A DNA stretch of 64,000 nt from Mytilus edulis (GCF_963676685.1 NC_092346.1:51179062-51243061); one strand, 5' to 3'; numbered from the stretch's first letter, positions 33,803 to 46,356 are shown. Notes: a model not told the origin generated them from the letters alone. Numbers and translations are program-made.

Positions 33803-35001
33803 CAGGGATGGGGTAATTGAAAATGCAATGGTAATTAAGTGTATTGCATTACAATTTTCCATGTAATTGGATGTAATGTGTTTTAATTACATATAATGGT
33901 AATTTAATTAATTACAATAAAAAAAGCATGTAATGCTCAATTACTTTTGAATTACATTTCAATTACATGTACATTTATGGTATTAAGGATTTATATTTGA
34001 TAATAAAATTGTAAAATTATATTTATTTTTCAAATATTGATATCACATATTTTTCAATATATGAAGTCTGTAATTTATTATGAATTTTTTATATTATTTA
34101 TTTGACCTACAGAATGTTTTTTTTCTAAATAATCTTATAATTTTGATAAGTAATTAATCACCTTGAAAACAAAAACAAAAAAATATGTAAAAAATCGTTG
34201 GTAGACAGTTCATTTATAATTTAAAATCACTGCACACAATCATTTTGTCAAATTAGTATACACAAAAGGATTATAAAAATAAAAAGTAACAGCTGTAAAA
34301 ACAAACAGCAATTAATCAAATTAAAATGTCAAGGGACAATGCAACTATTACATGTATTTTATCTAATTAGCAAAATGTTGCTAATATTTAGACATTATAT
34401 ACATTGTTTGTACTTAAAATTATTTTCAATATTGTGACAAACATCCTTTTTTATATTTTTGATTTAAAAATATACTTTTAATTTATTTATCATTTTTTTA
34501 TTTATACTATGTTTGATTTAAATGACTTAAAAATCTATTTCTGAGATGTCAAAATATCCGTTAATGTATTGGCAAGTTAATAGGAACAAATTCCCTCTCC
34601 CATCAACACATCTTCTGATCATGGAAGTATAGTTCATGGAAGTATAATACGTCCATGTTCTGATCAAGCAATATCTGCCACATTAGCTCCTGTCGAAGGA
34701 CTATTAAGATTTGCTGTCTGTCAAAGTGTTCAGACCAGAGAGATGCAGACTTAATGACAAAACATTAAAATTTCTAATAATAATCAAATGCTACTTACAT
34801 GAATATTTTGCATATGCATTATACATACATGTATTATATTGTTAAAAAATGTTATGATAAAATGTAATGTGTAATTAATTAATTACTTTAGTAAAGTAAT
34901 TGTAATTTACTGTGTAATGTGTAATTAGTGTAATTGATCAATTTTGCAATGTAATGTATAATTTAATTAATTACATTCCAATGTTATTGACCCCAAGTCT
35001 G
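33803..35001. mobile_element. Non-autonomous hAT element, 1199 bp, 8-bp TSD
   Basis: Ends CAGGGATGGGGT on the left and, reading inward from the right, CAGACTTGGGGT. Both follow the CAG-N-TGGGGT style of hAT termini. Perfect 8-bp target-site duplication GAACCAGG at 33795-33802 and 35002-35009. The interior is extremely AT-rich with many TAATTAC/GTAATTA motifs near both ends and no transposase, so it must rely on a transposase made elsewhere. Confidence 0.88.
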
Positions 35002-35227
35002 GAACCAGGGTTATGTCAAGGAGCGTCTCTTCCTTTTTCTAAAAAAAAGTTCATCGGAAGATACCAAGACACTGTCGATAGTTATTCAGTATCAACTTCA
35101 CAACAAATACAAGATTGTACTCCTATTTTTGACATTTATACCTATTATCTCTGTTCGTTTTGTTCACACATCGTTGTCAATATAATAGAATCGTATGTGA
35201 TACAAGTGGGAGGTTTAGAAAGCTATT

Positions 35228-35382
35228 ATAAAAACCAGGTTTAATCCACCATTCTCTACACAAGAAAATGCGTGTACCAAGTCAGGAATATGACATTTGT
35301 TATTAATTCGTTTGATTTCGCCATTTGGTTAGGGACTTTTCTTTTTGAATTTTCCTCAGAGTTCAATATTTTTGTGATGTAT
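35228..35382 (+). mobile_element. R1 repeat copy
   Basis: Full-length-looking copy starting AAACCAGGTTTAATCCACC, with TCAGGAATATGAC and GAGTTCAATATTTTTGTG. The end of the 96-aa ORF at 34954-35244 falls in it, so that ORF joins hAT, host and repeat sequence and is not a gene. Confidence 0.65.
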
Positions 35383-35424
35383 ACACTGTAAAATAACTGG
35401 TTAGTAACGAACTAAGCACTTTAT

Positions 35425-36702
35425 TTACCGAAGAAAGAAATATAAGGCACAACCAATGCCACCAAGGAACATAATGGTAATAATAGCAAAACCTGTTTTC
35501 CCACATTTACCTCTACAACACTGTTCACAATAAACTTCACATTTTACGTAACAGTTAAGACAACACTGACAATGACACAAATCAAACAGAATTCCCCCGA
35601 TAATTGTGAGCAGATAGCGAAAAGAAAAGCCAACAAAAAATACAATTAAAAAATATACCAATGCTGGACGATTCAAATTTAAGAAACCGAAATATCCGCA
35701 TAAAACAGCTAAAAGGATTGAACCATATCCGCCTAACACGTGCAAGGACACAATACGACAAAATTCTTTAGGACAAAGAATGTTTTTGCGTTTTGGAAGT
35801 AAACTGTGTAACACATAATAATAAAGAAAAATTGTTTCTATAGCAACCGATACTACCAGAGAAGCTCCACACGTTTTAAAAATAGCTTCCTCCGCGAGCT
35901 GTCCTGCCAAGTCACAGACAAACTTATTATACAAGAACTGCTTTGTTCCATTAAGATGCTGCTTGCTGCTTTGTTCTGCAATTCCGGATCTTGACTCCGC
36001 TACCTTAATTCTTGTCTCTGCTTCGTCAATTATATTTGCTCCTATCTTATTGCCACACTGGGGAACATGTTCTAGCGTCCCGACACTATAACTGACGATC
36101 GCAGCAACAATAATTGTGACGTAAGCACGCCGAACTAATGAACCGGCAATAGCGCCTAATGATGATACTAGTAATGCCGCTCTTAATCCTACTTCCCTCG
36201 AATCGATCAAAAAATTAAAACAATCTGCACGACATCGGTTATCATCCACCTGTTTACATGAACTTTTACCAGTAAGGATATACTTGACAACATGCTCACA
36301 ATTATTCCAGGAAAGTTGATAATCTCGTTCTCCAAGTCGTTCGTAAAGGCGTTTCCATGCTTTGCTAAAATCGTCATCATTCTTTGGATAATCAGGGTTT
36401 TTAATTAAATGTAATCCTGGTATTTCTGTTGTGCCATATCCTAACAGATCATGATCACTTGAAATTGTCTGACATGTAAATTTTCCGGATCCTCTGCTGT
36501 CTTCGGATAAAATTTCTGCAGAACTTGTAAAATGGGCAACTGTGAATTCATCTGTTTTAACATTTTTATTGGGTATTCTTATAACAATAAAGTGGTGATA
36601 ATATTCTCCAGTGCAAAACTTGCCGCTTCTTCTTACTCTGAAGTGTGCAAATGGTGTTGCTTTGTCTTCAAAATCATTGTAATCTTTCACATGATATTCG
36701 TC
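35425..36702 (-). CDS. LRAT-domain multi-pass membrane protein, last exon
   Basis: Residue numbers follow the 456-aa ORF that opens at 36795. The LRAT fold (NlpC/P60-like thiol family, acyltransferase/phospholipase type) spans about 45-180, with catalytic candidates His in YYHHF (67-68), His in VAHF (88) and Cys in NNCEHVV (C166). Then come hydrophobic segments at about 204-240, 311-334, 347-372, 376-406 and 435-455, with a Cys-rich stretch (407-431, CHCQCC ... CEQCC) before the last one. A TTTTTATTTTCAG acceptor ends at 36703, so the exon probably starts at GAC (36702, residue 32) and the first 31 residues are intron read-through. The 5' exon was not found. The long membrane tail is unlike small vertebrate LRAT/PLAAT proteins. 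A second copy at 47979-49256 lies in the duplicated block. Substrate unknown. Confidence 0.8.
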   Translation of the reverse strand, partial: DEYHVKDYNDFEDKATPFAHFRVRRSGKFCTGEYYHHFIVIRIPNKNVKTDEFTVAHFTSSAEILSEDSRGSGKFTCQTISSDHDLLGYGTTEIPGLHLIKNPDYPKNDDDFSKAWKRLYERLGERDYQLSWNNCEHVVKYILTGKSSCKQVDDNRCRADCFNFLIDSREVGLRAALLVSSLGAIAGSLVRRAYVTIIVAAIVSYSVGTLEHVPQCGNKIGANIIDEAETRIKVAESRSGIAEQSSKQHLNGTKQFLYNKFVCDLAGQLAEEAIFKTCGASLVVSVAIETIFLYYYVLHSLLPKRKNILCPKEFCRIVSLHVLGGYGSILLAVLCGYFGFLNLNRPALVYFLIVFFVGFSFRYLLTIIGGILFDLCHCQCCLNCYVKCEVYCEQCCRGKCGKTGFAIITIMFLGGIGCALYFFLR

Positions 36703-36703
36703 C
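36690..36703 (-). other. Probable 3' splice site of the LRAT-domain gene
   Basis: On the minus strand a T-rich tract ends in CAG just before GACGAATATCATG. The ORF upstream of it changes to low-quality sequence (MLTMNLFFLSKC), as expected for intron. Confidence 0.55.
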
Positions 36704-36944
36704 TGAAAATAAAAAGGAACCGATAGCTGAAAACTGCAAAACAGCCGCCACTCGCATGCACATTTTGAAAGAAAAAATAAGTTCATTGTTAGCAACTTAT
36801 ACTTCCTTTATTGTTAATAGATGGCCAATACCCAATAGTATTCTTTAACAACAAGAAGTCAGTGTAGTTATTAGAAACTTTAACTGGTATAAAGAAATTT
36901 TCCAGGGCCCTTATACGCAGTGGCTATTTTTGTCTCCATTTTAA

Positions 36945-37240
36945 AACAATTGGACAAGGGTGTTCCTGACTTTGATATGTACCTGTCCCAAGTAAGGAGC
37001 CTGTTATTCAATGGTTGTCGTTTGTTTACGTGTTAACTTTTTGTATTCGTTCTTTTTTTGTACACAAATAAGGCCGTTTGTTTTTCTTGTTTGAATTATT
37101 TTACATTGTCATTTCGGGGCCTTTTATAGCAGACTATGCGATATGGGCTTTAATCATTATTGCAGGCCGTACGGTGACCTATAATCGTTAATTTGTGTAT
37201 TATTGATTTTGGTGATCTTGCTGAGAGTTGTCTCATTTGC
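36945..37240 (-). mobile_element. R2 repeat copy
   Basis: Reverse orientation of the copy at 24715: CCTGTCCCAAGTAAGGAG, CGGGGCCTTTTATAGC, GGCCGTACGGTGACC, GAGTTGTCTCATTTGC. Confidence 0.65.
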
Positions 37241-37734
37241 AATCGTCATTAATTTTTGTAATCTTGTCTTTCATCTTTTGTTTATGTGCTTTGTCTATAT
37301 TTTCCTGGGAGTTCAGTGCTTTTTGTGGTTTTACTTTTTTGTATATTAATACAAAATTTGACAAAACAAAGAAAACTAAATTATCATTTCGAAATAAATC
37401 CCAATGCCATATCACAAACCTTCCAGCCGTTTGATCACAAAGACCCTTGTTCGTGTTAAACATTCCAAGTGTATAACATTTATTCAATCTATTCCGGGAT
37501 ACATACGAACATTGATATCAAGAAAGCCTCGCTTTTGACACCCTTACAGACTGGTGGATTTTAAAACAAAGGACATACTTAAAAAAAGAAAAAAATGCAG
37601 AATATTTTGATTGTTACAGAATACTGAAACCAATACATTATCAGCATTTGGGAAAAACAGTTTTGAGCAAACTTGTAATTCTTTGTCTTCGTATGACAAT
37701 AAATAAACTCATCATAGCTAGATGCCAGGATTAA
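37241..37734. other. Intergenic, nothing recognised
   Basis: Overlapping small ORFs on both strands (37228-37434, 37233-37487) have no domain support. The start of this stretch (TTGTCTTTCATC ... GAGTTCAGTGCTTTTTGTG) may be another degenerate dispersed repeat. Confidence 0.35.
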
Positions 37735-38040
37735 AATTTTATATTTACGCCAGACGCGCGTTTCGTCTACAAAAGACTCATCAGTGACGCTCGAATCAAA
37801 AAATGTTTAAAGGCCAAAATAAAGTACGAAGTTGAAGAGAATTGAACACCAAAAGTTCCAAAAGGTTTTGCCAAAAACAGTTAAGGTAAATCTATTCATT
37901 AGGTAGAAAAGCCTTAGGTTTTGAAAAATTCAAAGTTTAGTTAACAGTTAATTTATAGTAATGAACATATCAATGATAACTCAAGTCAACACAGAAGTGT
38001 AAGCATATTTCATATCAACAGGATACAACAAAAATTCTAA
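37735..38040 (-). mobile_element. Retrozyme-like element fragment
   Basis: The minus strand has the second half of the retrozyme-like unit (AACTAAACTTTGAATTTTTC ... AATTCTCTTCAACTTCGTAC) followed by the hammerhead core at 37740-37790. Its order matches the 349-bp unit of the array at 1997-3144. Confidence 0.65.
37740..37790 (-). ncRNA. Hammerhead ribozyme, well-conserved core
   Basis: Minus strand: CTGATGA (37778-37784), stem II GTCT-TTTGT-AGAC (37765-37777), GAAA (37761-37764), stem III CGC/GCG with loop GCGTCTG, then T-A, giving an A15.1-U16.1 pair and a GUA cleavage triplet. All core positions are canonical. The flanks do not pair well, so stem I is missing or very weak and activity is uncertain. 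Confidence 0.7.
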
Positions 38041-38241
38041 AGTGAAATACTCAGACGAAGTGTGAAAAAATACCATGGAATTTGGGAAACTCTACAGAAC
38101 AATTTGACATAAATGAAAATTGTGTATATGTCGGATTGGAACATTGAGACTTTTTAGGAGGCACATCTATTCTAGACGATCCGGTACATAGTAAATTTGC
38201 TGGTTGGTCTTTTTTATAAACTTCTCTCTCTCTATATATAA

Positions 38242-38954
38242 CTCGTCTAAACATCAACCCAACAATGTTAGATCTGTAAATTTGCTTTCGCAAATCTTTT
38301 GTTCTTCACTCGCCGGGATTCGAACCCATGCTACTGAGATATCATGACACAAAATTGCCTGCACTGTAGCCGTCCCGCTAGACCACACGACCACCTGGGC
38401 CAAATAATAAAGCTTCGGGCGGCCGTGTGTTACCTTTCCTCGTCAGTTTTAATCTAGCGGCGTACTACAGTACATGCTATATAAGGCATTGAGATGTTAT
38501 TGTTACAGATCAGCTCAATTATCTATAGTAAAGGATCCTACAAATTAATGCAAGATACAGTTACAGAAAATAATTATGTTAATAAGTACGTCTGAGTCAG
38601 TTACGTCTGAGCCAGTGACAACTCTACAACAGACTTATCCATCGGATCACCAGCAGTGATGGTGACACATGGCTGTGTACATTATGTATATACAAGTCGT
38701 CTAAACATCAACCCAACAATGTTAGATCTGTAAATTTGCTTTCGCAAATTTTTTGTTCTTCCCTCGCCGGGATTCGAACCCATGCTACTGAGATATCGTG
38801 ACACCAAATCACCTGCACTGTAGCCGTCCCGCTAGACCACACGACCACATGGGCAACATAAAAATGAAGCTTTCGGTGGCCGGGTGTTACCTTTCCATGT
38901 CACTTTTAATCTAGCGTCGTACTACATTAACATGATATATAAGGCATGAAGATG
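38242..38954 (-). repeat. 450-bp satellite with tRNA-like boxes (cut by gap)
   Basis: Unit 38242-38695 (454 bp) and a partial second unit cut by the N gap. Each has, on the minus strand, GTGGTCGTGTGGTCTAG and GGGTTCGAATCC promoter-like boxes. The ends of such arrays often stop assemblers. The 80-aa ORF at 38051-38293 runs into it and is not a gene. Confidence 0.85.
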
Positions 38955-39054
38955 NNNNNNNNNNNNNNNNNNNNNNNNNNNNNNNNNNNNNNNNNNNNNN
39001 NNNNNNNNNNNNNNNNNNNNNNNNNNNNNNNNNNNNNNNNNNNNNNNNNNNNNN
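38955..39054. other. 100-N assembly gap
   Basis: Exactly 100 N, a conventional placeholder for a gap of unknown size. It sits between the two copies of the 12.45-kb block. Confidence 0.99.
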
Positions 39055-40565
39055 TTTTATAATTAGAAAAGATTAACATGATTCATTTTACAATGTGATC
39101 AACTGATGAAGGATATCTGTTATTTGAAATATCTAACACATTGTTCGTTTTATTGTTATTTTTGGTGATGTTGTACCCTTTTAGACTTGTTATATATAAA
39201 TGTATTTATGTAAAGCATAAATGAATTTATGTAGACCCAGAAAGTGATGGTAGTTGAATAACATCTATCATACAAAGTTTATTTGCTCAGCTCTAATGTA
39301 TTTCTGGTATACATTTCATTTTCTTAGTAAATGCATTTTAGCTGAAGGTACATGGCTAAACAATCTCCATGGAAATGAGATGTGCCATTGCTAATACAAC
39401 TGCATACCAAATACCATTGACTTAATTATCATTAGTAGTTTCCTTTAAACAAACCTTAAAACCCTAACTAATACATGAAAACTAAGCCAAATAAAAGACA
39501 GGGTTCAAACTAGTTTATGTTCTGATTCAATTGCATTGATCATCAAAAAAAATGTAAGCTAGGGTTCCCCAAAACCCAGTGTCTCGACGACTTTTGCTGT
39601 TAATCCCAGGCTCAACAAAAATGAAGGGAAAACATCAATAAAAATATTCCTGTAGATATTATCTTTTGATTGGAAGAAGCTTCTGTCCAAGTTTGATAAA
39701 AATCCAGGATAGTTTATGAATCTAATAAATGTTTTAAAAACTTTAACTTCAGATTGTATTTAAGGTTAACTAAGTCCATTTATAAGTAAAATACGGGAAA
39801 ATGGTCCCTCAATACTGCCGGATGTGTTGCTATTGTTTCAGCAGGTTTTTTGTTTAGATCGATAGCCGATCAACCAATTAAAAGTTTCCTTTTCGACAAC
39901 ACCTTCATTTAGAGAAACAAAGAAACAAAATTTTATCCCACGAAAAATTTAATTCGTAGATTTTCCGCTTTCCTCCCCTACCACCCTCCTTTGAAACCAA
40001 ATCTTATTATTAAAAAAATGGTAAATTTGTGTTTTGTTGATTTTTTGTCTCGTTTGTAATCACATGAATTAATCAGTAGTTGATAGTCTAGTTATTGTTA
40101 TTTCTATGTTTGTAGGTTCTTTTATGCCCCACCTTCGCTCTAATTATATCAGATGAACCAATCACTGTTTACAGTCTAGTCATATGCATGGTTTTACCAT
40201 ATTGGTTACATGAATAATTTTGATATTTGGATATTTTATAAAATTTGCTTTTGATATCATTTTGTACATGTGTTCTCTTGTTTGATATTGGCATTTTATA
40301 TTAAATGCTCATTTTCAACATACAATTGTGTTGGGTTTTATTTAGAGCGAACAAGCTTCTGTATGCCTCTCTGTACATGTATATCGTTGTTGTAACCGTG
40401 TTACATTGGCGGGATCATAAATATATACATACAGGCATATATACAAATGAAAAATACATTGTGTATAAATATAATAATATAACATCTCCACACGCTTAAA
40501 AAACACGTGTCTCATGTCTATCTCTAGCTTCGCCTTCTGTGACAAGGCAGTTATATTTTTATATA

Positions 40566-40656
40566 GCGGATGTGGTCGAGTGGTCTAGAGCGCTGGACAA
40601 GTGGCTAAGCGATTGTTGCTATAGTTTATCAAAGTTCGAATCCCGCTGAGGGACGA
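40566..40656 (+). mobile_element. tRNA-like SINE head (second copy)
   Basis: Duplicate of 28012-28102. Confidence 0.6.
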
Positions 40657-40785
40657 ACAAACATTTGTCAGTAGAAAATGTAACTGTAGCAATGGTTGGT
40701 GTAATTTTCAGACTTATGTATATATATAATATTGAAACCGTTATTATCTTTTAATAAGTTTGATCTGTAAATTTTCTTTCTATAT

Positions 40786-41035
40786 ACAACTCGTCAGATC
40801 AGCTAAATTATTTATAGTAAAGGTTCCTACAAATTAATGTAAGATACAGTCAAAGAAAATAATTATATTTATAAGTACGTCTGAGCCAGTGACAACTCTA
40901 CAACATATTTATCCGTCGGATCACCAGCAGTGATAGTGAAACATGGATGTGTACATTATGTATATACAACTCGTCTAAACATCAACCCACCAATGTTAGA
41001 TCTTTAAGTTTGCTTTCGCAAATTTTTTCATATCC
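40786..41035 (+). repeat. Solitary satellite half-unit (second copy)
   Basis: Duplicate of 28232-28481. Confidence 0.7.
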
Positions 41036-42174
41036 AACTATAGCAGTCATCACGTGACTTTGGTCACATATCACTCGTATTAAGCCCAAGTAAAATGTAT
41101 AGAAATGCATAGGGGCTTTCTGGAATCGATGAAATACATTACTTTAAGTTCATGATACAAAAAGTGTGGGAATATTTAGTAATTCCTCATATATTTAGAA
41201 ATATAAATATGCCTTTTTGAAAAGTTTAAATTTTGATCTTCTCCCTTCCAAATGCTTTTGAAAATTTTGTCTTATTGCCTCGATAGTTCACACTGTTAAA
41301 TCATACAACTTCGATAAATATTGGATTTTCTGTCGTGTTTAACCTTAAATTGCGATTTAAACAAAACAGATGGAATAATTGTGGGAATATGTGCTTATTA
41401 TTATATTCATAAATATTTGAAATATTGTATATGGAATAGTTTAATTTTCTATTATGTCCCTTCCAAATTGATTTGAAAATAAGCTGTTTTCAGAAAATCT
41501 GGTATTATTTTTCAAGATGGCGACCACATTGACAGCGTGGGGCGACATGGTAAAAAAATAATTTGTAAGCTTTTTTACAATGAAAATCAAATAACTGTTG
41601 TCTTACCTTAAAGCAGCATATAATCGAACATTGTTTTTTTTTTTTATTAAGCTTAAACATGCTGTTGTTATTTTAGAAAATTTTGAAAAATGGCGACCAA
41701 ATAATTTTCAAACGTAGAGGATGTTCGACACTTATTTTGTCCATGCACATAATTCAATTTAATTTCACTGTTTATATTGCAATTAAAATATGACACGTTA
41801 TTGTAACTATAATAATAGCCTTGGACATAGCTAGATTAAGGAGATATTAATTAAGTCATAACATCAACGTGATCAAAGAAAACAAACATGGCATCTAATT
41901 ACGATGTAAGTTTTGACAATACCTATGTAGATGTAAGTTTTGACAATACCTATGCAGGTTAGTGTTGTCCGATTATCAATGAAATTCATTCGCGATATTA
42001 TTTTATATTTATAAAAGAAGACATTGAATGAATACAAACCGAGGTGAAATAAATATATTTTTCAATTTTCTATAAATCATTCATCTGGTAACCAGTAAAT
42101 TTTACAAAATCCTAATTGAACCAGTAACATGCAGAGTTATCGAACGTTATTATGACTGTTACAGTTGCATATGT

Positions 42175-42435
42175 GTTCTTCCCTCGCCGATATTCGAACC
42201 CATGCTACTGAGATATCGTGACACCAAATCGCCTGCACTGTAGCCGTCCCGCTAGACCACACGACCACCTGGGCTTCATAAAAATGAAGCTTTCGGTTGC
42301 CTAGTGTTACCTTACCACGTCAGTTTTAATCTAGCGTCGTACTACAGTACATGATATATAAGGCATGGAGATGTTATTTTCACAGATCAGCTAAATTATC
42401 TATAGTAAAGGATCCTACAAATTAATGTAAGATAA
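42175..42435 (-). repeat. Solitary tRNA-like satellite half-unit (second copy)
   Basis: Duplicate of 29622-29882. Confidence 0.7.
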
Positions 42436-42722
42436 AAATATCTGCATCTTTATGTTTACTAGAATTTAAATGTTTCAAAAATCTCGGTCAAACCACGCAA
42501 ATATAGATTGTACTTTAACATGAACAATACCTACGGAAATCCTCTATATACTGCTTTTAATTTATATTGTTTATTTGTATGTACTTTCTCATTTTGTATT
42601 TTTCATATTTCCTTATGCCATATTGTTCTTATTTTATGAGGGCCTCAAGTAATTCAAATGGAAACTAAATTTGTATTCCTTTTAAATAAAAAGGTTTATG
42701 CAGATAACTGCACTGCATTTAA

Positions 42723-44294
42723 AAGAGGGACGAAAGATACCAAAGGGACAGTCAAACTCATAAATCTAAAACAAACTGACAACACCATGGCTAAAAATGA
42801 AAAAGACAAACAAACAACAGCACACACGACACAACATAGAAAACTAAAGAATAAACAACACGAACCCCACCAAAAAACTAGGGGTGATCTCAGGTGCTCC
42901 GGAAGGGTAAGCAAATCCTGCTCCACATGCGGCACCCGTCGTGTTGCTTATGTGATAACAAATCCTGTAAATGGTCTAATTCGGTAGGTCACATTCATGA
43001 AAGGGAAGGGGATTGTTGTTACGATGTAAGGAACATATCCGATATCATTTGTGAAACGGTTATTCCATAACGGTCAACCAACTCGTGATGGCGTCCGTAA
43101 AATTTACGAAGGGATGATTTCAACTTCACCATTTGGAACTCTTGGTTTAGTTTAAACATATTTATTTATAGTGGATTGGGAAACAAGTTTTTGCAACTTA
43201 TATTAATCCCTTTCCACTTTGCGGGTGCGAGTGCTGCCTTGTAGCGGCATTAGCCTACTCTTTTTCGAAATCTACAAGGGTGTCTTTAACGTGCAAGAGA
43301 TATGGCTCTCTCTTAACACAGGTCAGCCATTTATCGTCCCCTTCCGACGGACTATCATCGTTTCCTTAAGACCATACTCGCAAATGGTGTCAAGGGAGAG
43401 CCGAAAATTGAGTTCCTGAAATTTTCATCCCGAACGGGAATCGAACCAGTAACCTTTGTGTTAGTAGTCCGATGCACTAACCACTACACCACGGCTCTCT
43501 ATGGAACTCTTGGTTTAATAGCTTCCTTGTGAGCAGCAACCCTCTATCAAGAAAATCATGATAGGAAATGCAAGCACGGGAATATCGTATCAACTGGGAG
43601 ATATATACCCCGTATGCAGGTGCTGCTGGAATGTTGCTACTTAGAAATGGAAAGTTCACAATTGGAAAGCTGAAATCATCTCTTTTGTCGTAAAGTTTTG
43701 TTTTCAACCGACCCTCATTGTCAATTTCTAGATGTAAGTCAAGATATGAGGCCGACGTAACTGTATCTGTAGTATCCTTTATCTCTAGCTCGATTGGATA
43801 GATGCGTTCCACATAGTCACCAAATTTTGAATTATTTAGTGAAAGAACATCATCTATATATATGAAAAGTAGAGTGAAAGGATATTGTTAACTTCTTATC
43901 TTTCTTTCTAAGAAGTTCCTGCATGAAGTCAGCCTCATAATAATAAAGAAACAAGTCGGCAAGTAGAGGGGCACAGTTTGTTCCCATTGGAATGCCGACA
44001 GTCTGTTGAAAAACACGTCCCCCCGAACGTTACAAATATGTTGTCAATCAAGAGAAGCAAAGCAATACCAACTCTTTCAATTTGTCTTTTAGTTTGGAAT
44101 GTGGAATACTAGTGTACAGAGTAGAAAAGTCAAATGTTTTAATACTGTTACAAGATGAAAGAGAGTTAGATTGTATGTACTCTAAAAGATCTTTGGAGTT
44201 TTTAAGTATCCACATCTGATTCATTGCAGATTTCCCCAACTCGTTCGCTATGTCCGTTTCTGTATACGGACTTTTATTTTAAATTGAAGTACAT
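42723..44294 (-). pseudogene. Penelope-like RT relic (second copy)
   Basis: Duplicate of 30170-31740, with one extra C in the run near 44020. This adds a frameshift between FVTFGG and the QQTVGIPMG segment, so the small ORF present at 31297-31506 is lost here. The difference is as likely a homopolymer sequencing error as a real allele. Confidence 0.7.
43150..43501 (-). mobile_element. tRNA-derived SINE (second copy)
   Basis: Duplicate of 30597-30948 with the same target-site duplication, at 43134-43149 and 43502-43517. Confidence 0.85.
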
Positions 44295-46356
44295 AAATCT
44301 ATTAGGAAAAAGTATGTATGGCTTTGTTTTCTGCTATGACGGTTTTTAGTGCATTTTACAAGTTACTGATGTCATGTTACGTTCCGAAATGGATCTGGGG
44401 TAGAAAATGATACCGACTATTGTATACTGGATAACTTTTACCAATTTTGACTATATCATTTAGATTCGAATACCAAATCATTCCAAATATTAAGATGGAC
44501 ACATAAATCAGGCACAATGGAATTTATATAGACTCAAAATTTGCAGTGCATATAAATTTTACATGGGTTGTGTGCGTTTCCGTAATGCTGTGAATTTCTT
44601 ACTAGTATATAATTTCTTACAACAATACAATAATCATTTCTTAGTATGATCATTTACCTTCAATGAGTTTTACAATGGTCGATCAGACGATCAGAAATTG
44701 CTTAACGTATCCCCATGACTAAGTCATACTACTAATGGACAACCGTTGATAAAAAGCCATATCTATAAACTTATTAGAGTTACCCCTCTTGACATTAAGT
44801 TCAAGAAAAATACTGCATGTGTAGTAACATAAAAATTACTGCAATGAAATCTTTGATATCATTCACAATTAAGAAGGAAAAAAGGACTTAAAATAAACAC
44901 AATTTAAATTTACTCATTACAAAATTCATAAATAATATTGTTGAGAAAAGGTACCGCTAAAGATGCAGTACAAATAACGTTTCTTCAGAGTTTTTTTTTA
45001 TTTTTCATTTGCAAACATTAATATAAGGGGTAAATATATATATTCCCAATACGCAGAAATGTAATGCGCCCAACATATCCTCGGCAGTTCATTTTTCCCC
45101 TCTAAAAATGACTTTAATTTCGATATCTTAAAATATTCAATGATCTCCAAAATCTGTGGTCATGATATCACCTAATCAACATTCATATTAAAATCTTGAT
45201 CGTGTGCACGTTATTAAGTCACGTGCTTTTATTACTTTAGTTACAAGTACATGTATGATATCTAAAATGATTTACGGGTTTGAACATCGGCAGCAGCTGC
45301 CTCTTGTTTATTTTTGTTAAAACCATATTGTGTAACATTGTTTTTAAAAAACGTTTTTATTCATGGTAGTTACACCCTAAAACAGCATCCAGTTTGTCAT
45401 AAGGTTTAGCCTATTTTAAAAATATCTAACCAAAAGTTTATCCGCTTGCCATTACCTTCTTTGAAAATCTCAGTCATGTTCTGGTTCCGTTCAAGACATT
45501 TTTATCATAACCTATCAAACGTCATTTTTGTAAAAAAAATTATATATATCGTTATATCGTTTCGTTTCGTTTCGTAATTGTCATTGTGTTTCGATTTTGT
45601 TTCTCATTCAAGCACAACCCACCTAATGGTCCACGTAATCGTCATTTAAAACGATGTCAGAACACTGCTTAAAAGATAATTGTAAACTTAATAATGGAAT
45701 TTTTTAATGGAAAGTGCATCGATACTTGCACATTTTATGTAAAATATCTGTTTAAAACTAAATTTGTGAAACAAGTCATGATTGAGGTTCGTAAATTATT
45801 ATCTTTCCTTCATATATTTCGAAGCAAGAGTAAAAAAACAACGTTTTTATTCTATCTTGGTATGTATCTGTATCGACCAAGAACGTCTACGAATTGGAGA
45901 TGAAACATGTTAAATTGTCTCAAGATATATTTGAATAATAAAGGCAACAGTTGAAACTCGAACAAGACACCCATAAGAAAAAGTGACAATGACTGAGTTG
46001 TGTTATTCTAATCACTATGGTATATCTTGATTTAAAAGCTTTAATATTTTTTTACTTTTTTTTTAAAATGTATTGAAACTTTGATGATCAATTCAATTCC
46101 AACATGAGTGTTTTAACAGCCCAAGAATAATAACAGAATCGGTACTCAAATGCCAAGCTTTTATTCAAAAGTGTTTATATGTAATGCGACCGTGCAAGTG
46201 ACACGTGTATTTAACAAACAAGCATGCATATAAAAGAAAATTACTAGATTCCCACCTGACCCATATAAAAAAAAAAGTCATAATTAATTGTACTTAATTG
46301 AAATGAAAACAATAAAATGATTTACTAGTATCCGAGCAGAAAGTTGATGAACCAGG

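Larger units (their letters stand above)
26500..38954 (+). repeat. 12.45-kb block, first copy (contig end before gap)
   Basis: Essentially identical to 39055-51508. The only differences I found are three one-base homopolymer length changes (T run near 27565, T run near 29117, C run near 31466). The copy ends exactly at the N gap and its partner begins exactly after it, the signature of two overlapping contig ends placed in tandem. Contents are listed individually. Confidence 0.9.

Noticed and set aside
34954-35244. 96-aa ORF as a gene (also 47508-47798)
   Set aside because: Crosses the hAT right end, its TSD and the R1 repeat; chance open frame.
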